Source of the DNA: an uncultured Bermanella sp.
Lineage (GTDB): Bacteria > Pseudomonadota > Gammaproteobacteria > Pseudomonadales > Oceanobacteraceae
Direction: 5' to 3'
Assembly (NCBI GenBank): GCA_913054445.1
Contig: CAJXIK010000010.1
Location: 1 to 18,111, forward strand
DNA length: 18,111 nt
The notes beneath the pieces are model-generated. The model worked only from the letters and a program-made list of their open reading frames with translations, did not search any database and was not told where the DNA came from. Shown piece after piece: positions 14,737-18,111 of the stretch. How positions within the stretch are numbered: position 1 is the first letter of the stretch; each line of letters starts with the position of its first letter. A program made the position numbers and the translations under genes.

Positions 14737-14786
14737 ACCATGTTAATACCTTCCCAATTTCTCCCACCCTAGGCTCAAGTCCATAG
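14673..14786 (+). other. Open 37-codon stretch, possible gene remnant
   Basis: ATG 14673 to TAG 14784-14786 is open, but has no ribosome site and overlaps the nested inverted repeat. The piece VGGEYHVNTFPISPTLG vaguely resembles a strand-turn-strand of small outer-membrane barrels, so it may be the remnant of a lost gene. Chance is quite possible. Confidence 0.2.
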
Positions 14787-14798
14787 CCCACACCACCA

Positions 14799-16940
14799 CT
14801 AAAAATTAAAACTCAAGCCCACCTGCACTCGGCTTTTATCTTCATAAACATTACCCGGCAACACATACGGGTCTGAAGATAAGTCCCGCTGAAAGGTGGC
14901 ACTTAGTTCCATGTCATAGCGGCCCACATTAAACGTTTTTGCCAGCCGACCATCGATGCGCTCAATTAAAAAACGGCCCGCTGGGTCTGCATCTAGCTGA
15001 TCCATCTTGTCGGCCTTCATATAACTGAGTGCAGAATTAATTTGTAGCGGCCAACCTTGTAGCCAGCTAAGCGTGGTGGTGCCTTGCGCATAAACGCGCA
15101 GCAACACGCTCTCTCTATCGATGCTGCCAGCATTGGTAAACGCTTCCACCAATGCCGCGTTCCAGCGAATTTGGCCTTTCTCCCAGGGAGTGAAGTTTAA
15201 CATCCACTCGACCCCCTCGAAGCGTGTGCTAAGGTTTTCTTCGGTGGTGAGTTTGGCGAGCCTTAGGGTCTGATAATAAACATCCGCCTGATGCTCGTGA
15301 AAGATGCGCACGTCCGCCTCTAGGTTAAGCCATGCCACTCGGCCGTAATAACCTAGCTCGTACGATTCAATAAACTGATGATCGAGATTATTGGGCCCCT
15401 GCTGGTTTTGGTAAAATGTCGCGCCGTTAAGCGTGGCACTACTTTGTGCGCCGTCTAGGGTGAACGTCCAATCGGCCTGTTGTTCGAATAAGTCGGGGCT
15501 ACGCACCGATTCACTGTACACCGCACGCACAGACTGGCTGGGGGTAAGCTTGTAATTAAAAGCCACCCTGGGGGCGTAGACAGTATCGGCACGGCTCTCT
15601 TTTTCTGTCATTAATCCTAGGTGCACATTTAACGCCGCGCTGGCCTGCCAGGTGGCGCTCGCAAATATGCGGGCGGTATTGTTATTGAGCCGCCCCCCTA
15701 AATACGTTTGTGAATCCACCGCATCACGGCGCAGGCTAGCACCGCTCACTAGGGTCAATTGCGGGGAGTACATGAAGGTATCTTGCACTTCGGTATCGAA
15801 GCGATATTCATCCATGTCGGCGTTGATGGTGCCCATCACCGGCACTGAACCCGCAGCACCCGGGTAGCGCGTAATCACCGCCGTGGCTAAATCTAGCTGG
15901 GCTTGCGTGGTGATAAAGGGGCTTGGGTCGGCGCCTTGCGTAAGGGCATTGGCGGCATTTGGATTTAAGGTGAATAACGCCCGCAGGTCATCGTCTAAAA
16001 AGGCCACGGGGACAGCGCCAACAGCTATTTTCTGCCGTTGATTATACTGAGTGGCGTAGGCATTAATTTTCAGTTGGTGCCTCGAGTTATAGTCTCTGGT
16101 CCAACGCAGCCCTAATTCTAAACGAGCCTCTTTTACCTTGTTCTGATTCGTTTGATAGGTAACCTGATCCGCCAGCTCTTTGCTGGCGCTGACATACAGC
16201 AAGGAGGTTTCTAGTTCGCCGGATAAATCTAGGGGCCGATGGGTTTCCAAATCTAAGAATTGCACGCTGCGGGTATCACTTTTTGCCGCGAAACCGTCAT
16301 CACTTTTTTGACTAAAAGAGAGCCTATAATCGGTTTTCCCTATGCTGCCCCCTTGTTTTAAATAAATATTTTGCTCGCCGTTATTGCCGTGTTTTAACGC
16401 CACGGTAGCACCATAGGTGTCGGCGGGATGCTTGGTTAAAATATTAATAATGGCCTGATAGGCGTTAGCGCCATAACTGGCGGCGTTAGGCCCCCTGACA
16501 ATTTCGATGCGACGAATATCCTCCAGCGCCACCGGCATTTCAAACCAACTCACCGCCGCCACCACAGAACGATACATAGAACGGCCATTCACCAGCACTT
16601 GCAGGTTTTTAGGAAAGGCAGCCGGGCCGCCATGGTAATGCACCGCATCGCTGTTGTTGTTGCCGTCTGACCCCACCATCATGCCGGGCACATAGCGCAA
16701 CAATTCAGACAGGGAGGTAACGCCCAGCTGCTTAATGAGGTCGGCTTCGAGGATAGTAACACTGGCCGGCACATCGGCCTGATGCTGCTGAATACGGGTG
16801 GCGGTCAAGACCACCGGCATGGAAAACTCTTCGAACTCGGACAGCTCATTGCCGCCAAATGCAGCTTCGGGCTGCGACCAACTGTTTGCGCTCAGCAACA
16901 AGGGCAACATGAAGCCAATAAAAAACGTACCGCTGTGCAT
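14799..16940 (-). CDS. TonB-dependent outer-membrane receptor
   Basis: Active transporter in the outer membrane, energised by TonB-ExbBD. Residues 1 to about 22 are a signal peptide. A TonB-box-like MPVVLTATR is at 41-49. The plug domain follows (VPASVTILEADLIKQLG, SELLRYVPGM, LVNGRSMYR) with the signature RRIEIVRGPNAASYGANAY and IINILTK. The rest is beta-barrel with alternating aromatic strands, ending in the expected terminal phenylalanine (VGLSFNF). At 713 residues it is a typical, complete receptor. Start ATG 16938-16940 has GGGGGTAGG just upstream. No substrate is indicated: there are no neighbouring SusD, siderophore, B12 or metal genes. The RmlD-like gene lies upstream on the same strand with a gap of 139 bases. 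No clear promoter was found; a TATTAT at 16963-16968 (minus strand) lacks a good -35. Confidence 0.95.
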   Translation of the reverse strand: MHSGTFFIGFMLPLLLSANSWSQPEAAFGGNELSEFEEFSMPVVLTATRIQQHQADVPASVTILEADLIKQLGVTSLSELLRYVPGMMVGSDGNNNSDAVHYHGGPAAFPKNLQVLVNGRSMYRSVVAAVSWFEMPVALEDIRRIEIVRGPNAASYGANAYQAIINILTKHPADTYGATVALKHGNNGEQNIYLKQGGSIGKTDYRLSFSQKSDDGFAAKSDTRSVQFLDLETHRPLDLSGELETSLLYVSASKELADQVTYQTNQNKVKEARLELGLRWTRDYNSRHQLKINAYATQYNQRQKIAVGAVPVAFLDDDLRALFTLNPNAANALTQGADPSPFITTQAQLDLATAVITRYPGAAGSVPVMGTINADMDEYRFDTEVQDTFMYSPQLTLVSGASLRRDAVDSQTYLGGRLNNNTARIFASATWQASAALNVHLGLMTEKESRADTVYAPRVAFNYKLTPSQSVRAVYSESVRSPDLFEQQADWTFTLDGAQSSATLNGATFYQNQQGPNNLDHQFIESYELGYYGRVAWLNLEADVRIFHEHQADVYYQTLRLAKLTTEENLSTRFEGVEWMLNFTPWEKGQIRWNAALVEAFTNAGSIDRESVLLRVYAQGTTTLSWLQGWPLQINSALSYMKADKMDQLDADPAGRFLIERIDGRLAKTFNVGRYDMELSATFQRDLSSDPYVLPGNVYEDKSRVQVGLSFNF

Positions 16941-17079
16941 TACCTACCCCCAATGAGTGCCCATAATAGGCACAGGTCAGCCGCCACTAAAGAATCGCGC
17001 CTGACGATAGGGCGAAACAAGCCAAGTTATTTTTGAGTATAGATGGTTTTTGCCAGTGAGCCGCTGGCAGAACGCGCGC

Positions 17080-17934
17080 CTATGAGCTGGCTGCCATATA
17101 GCGGCTCTTGACGATGCGCGACAGGGCAGGACGCCATGCCTTAGGCTTGATACCAAAGGTATAAAGCAGTTTCTTGCAGGCCAGTTTCGGCGCAGATTCG
17201 GCAAAGAGCGCATTCATGTCGTGGCTGGCATCGCTGTAAATGTCATCCACCATGAGAGCCGTATGCTGACGCGCCTCAGCCACCACCACCTCGGATAATT
17301 TAAAGAGGGTGGTGGGCTCTGCGCTGCAATAATGGTAAGTGCCCCATAGCTCGGTGAAACGGGCTTGCTCCACCATGGCCAGCAACACCGCCGCCACATC
17401 CTCCACCGAGGTGGGTGATAACGGCTTGTTGTCGGAAAGGTACAATTGCCGATGTTGCTGGGCCAGCGCCAACAAGCGCGTCACATCGTCCTCCCCCTGG
17501 GTGCTAAACAACCAACCGCTGCGTAAGATCATGTGTTGCTCGCAGGCGGCGATGGCTTCTTCCACCGCCAGCACATCCTGACCCGCCTGCGATTGGGGGA
17601 AAGGCTGATCCTCTTCCTTAAACAACTCTCCGTCTTGCCCTGCAAACACTTTGTTATTAGATAGCTGCAACAGGCCCACGCCTTGTTCGTCGCATACCCT
17701 AGCCAACACCTTCGCCATCTTGGCGGTGGTACCGAATGGGGAGGCCATCACACAGTTGATGACGAAGTTTGCCTCCAGTTCTTTCAACTTTTGTTGCGTG
17801 GCGGCAAGATCGGTTAAATTCCAATCTTTAAATGAGATGGCATGTAGGGAGATATCTTGGGCCTGAGCCAGCTCGGTAAGCGCCTGCCCCACTGGGGTTT
17901 CGCTGCCTAGCACCACTAAATGAAATGACTGCAC
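17080..17934 (-). CDS. RmlD-like SDR-fold protein lacking the catalytic Tyr and Lys
   Basis: Homologue of dTDP-4-dehydrorhamnose reductases and related sugar-nucleotide-binding proteins. The N-terminal Rossmann strand HLVVLGSETPVGQAL (residues 5-19) provides a GxxxxxGQ cofactor loop. FVINCVMASP (57-66) matches the family's VINxxA strand, and LLQLSNNKVFAGQDG (88-102) matches the IxxSTDYVFDG segment. In the next block, where RmlD has YGxSK, this protein has AGQDV, so Tyr becomes Ala117 and Lys becomes Val121. PTSVEDVA and WGTYHYCSAEPTTLFKLSEVV match the C-terminal substrate region. I chose GTG 17932-17934, which begins just before the first strand; the ATG at 17976 adds 14 residues and has no ribosome site. 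284 residues. Probably a catalytically inactive sensor or binding protein, or one with altered chemistry. Confidence 0.82.
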   Translation of the reverse strand: MQSFHLVVLGSETPVGQALTELAQAQDISLHAISFKDWNLTDLAATQQKLKELEANFVINCVMASPFGTTAKMAKVLARVCDEQGVGLLQLSNNKVFAGQDGELFKEEDQPFPQSQAGQDVLAVEEAIAACEQHMILRSGWLFSTQGEDDVTRLLALAQQHRQLYLSDNKPLSPTSVEDVAAVLLAMVEQARFTELWGTYHYCSAEPTTLFKLSEVVVAEARQHTALMVDDIYSDASHDMNALFAESAPKLACKKLLYTFGIKPKAWRPALSRIVKSRYMAASS

Positions 17935-18111
17935 TATGTATCCCGCCCCGCCTAGAATCAAAATTTCATGAGGCAAGAAGGTAGCAAGCTTGCCCCCATA
18001 AAACTAGGGGCACCGTGTGGGGCGCCAGGGCAATCGCATTAAAATAATCACAGCGCTCAATCTGTGGAATCTGCCTGATCAAAGTTGGGTTTAGTGCTTT
18101 TTTAGGTCGCC
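17935..18111. other. Right edge, no gene seen
   Basis: No supported ORF. It contains a perfect ten-base palindrome GCAAGCTTGC (17984-17993) and a TGCCCC/GGGGCA hairpin (17991-18012, ten-base loop) without a T-run on either side. The promoter of the RmlD-like gene should lie here, but I could not identify it. Confidence 0.5.

Noticed and set aside
17050..17075. TGCCAG/CTGGCA hairpin downstream of the RmlD-like gene
   Set aside because: The T-run precedes the stem on the plus strand and is an A-run after it on the minus strand, so it is not an intrinsic terminator for either direction.
17935..17976. 14-residue N-terminal extension of the RmlD-like protein reading ILILGGAGYI
   Set aside because: It mimics a Rossmann glycine loop but precedes the real one (VVLGSETPVGQ) and has no ribosome site; likely coincidence.

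Overview
The window looks like chromosomal DNA of a marine-type gammaproteobacterium. Its backbone is the conserved gammaproteobacterial order miaB-phoH-ybeY-corC-lnt, then leuS-lptE-holA. MiaB and LeuS match the E. coli proteins almost motif for motif and in length. The genus cannot be fixed from sequence alone. Housekeeping genes are GC-rich (a sampled 60-base line inside leuS is about 62% GC), while a line inside the gene at 13574 is about 33%.

Layout. (1) 1-1105: the 3' part of a lysine-rich helical protein cut by the window edge, facing a small coiled-coil ORF on the minus strand. (2) 1246-6569: a tightly packed plus-strand operon for tRNA methylthiolation (MiaB), a PhoH-type ATPase, the YbeY endoribonuclease, the CBS protein CorC/YbeX and apolipoprotein N-acyltransferase (Lnt). 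(3) 6566-7597: two minus-strand genes, an unknown 124-residue protein that converges on lnt with overlapping stop codons, and an exported dihaem cytochrome c. (4) 7994-12303: leuS, a cluster of REP-like palindromes, then lptE and holA with overlapping ends. (5) 12304-14798: an AT-richer accessory stretch. It holds an unrecognised 193-residue protein, a strong terminator, a three-copy hairpin repeat, a well-formed promoter overlapped by an inverted repeat, an exported coiled-coil protein, a 39-residue predicted lipoprotein and a nested inverted repeat. (6) 14799-17934: a TonB-dependent outer-membrane receptor and, upstream on the same strand, an RmlD-like Rossmann protein that lacks the catalytic Tyr and Lys. 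The last 177 bases hold no gene that I can see.

How the genes fit together. Envelope biogenesis recurs: Lnt completes lipoprotein acylation, and LptE and the small lipoprotein at 14435 would be its substrates. MiaB, YbeY, PhoH and LeuS belong to translation and RNA maturation, and HolA to replication. Best candidates for something undescribed are the inverted-repeat-controlled exported coiled-coil protein plus mini-lipoprotein pair (13427-14554), the two unrelated REP-like repeat families, and the degenerate RmlD homologue. No defence system, CRISPR array, RNA gene or transposase was found.
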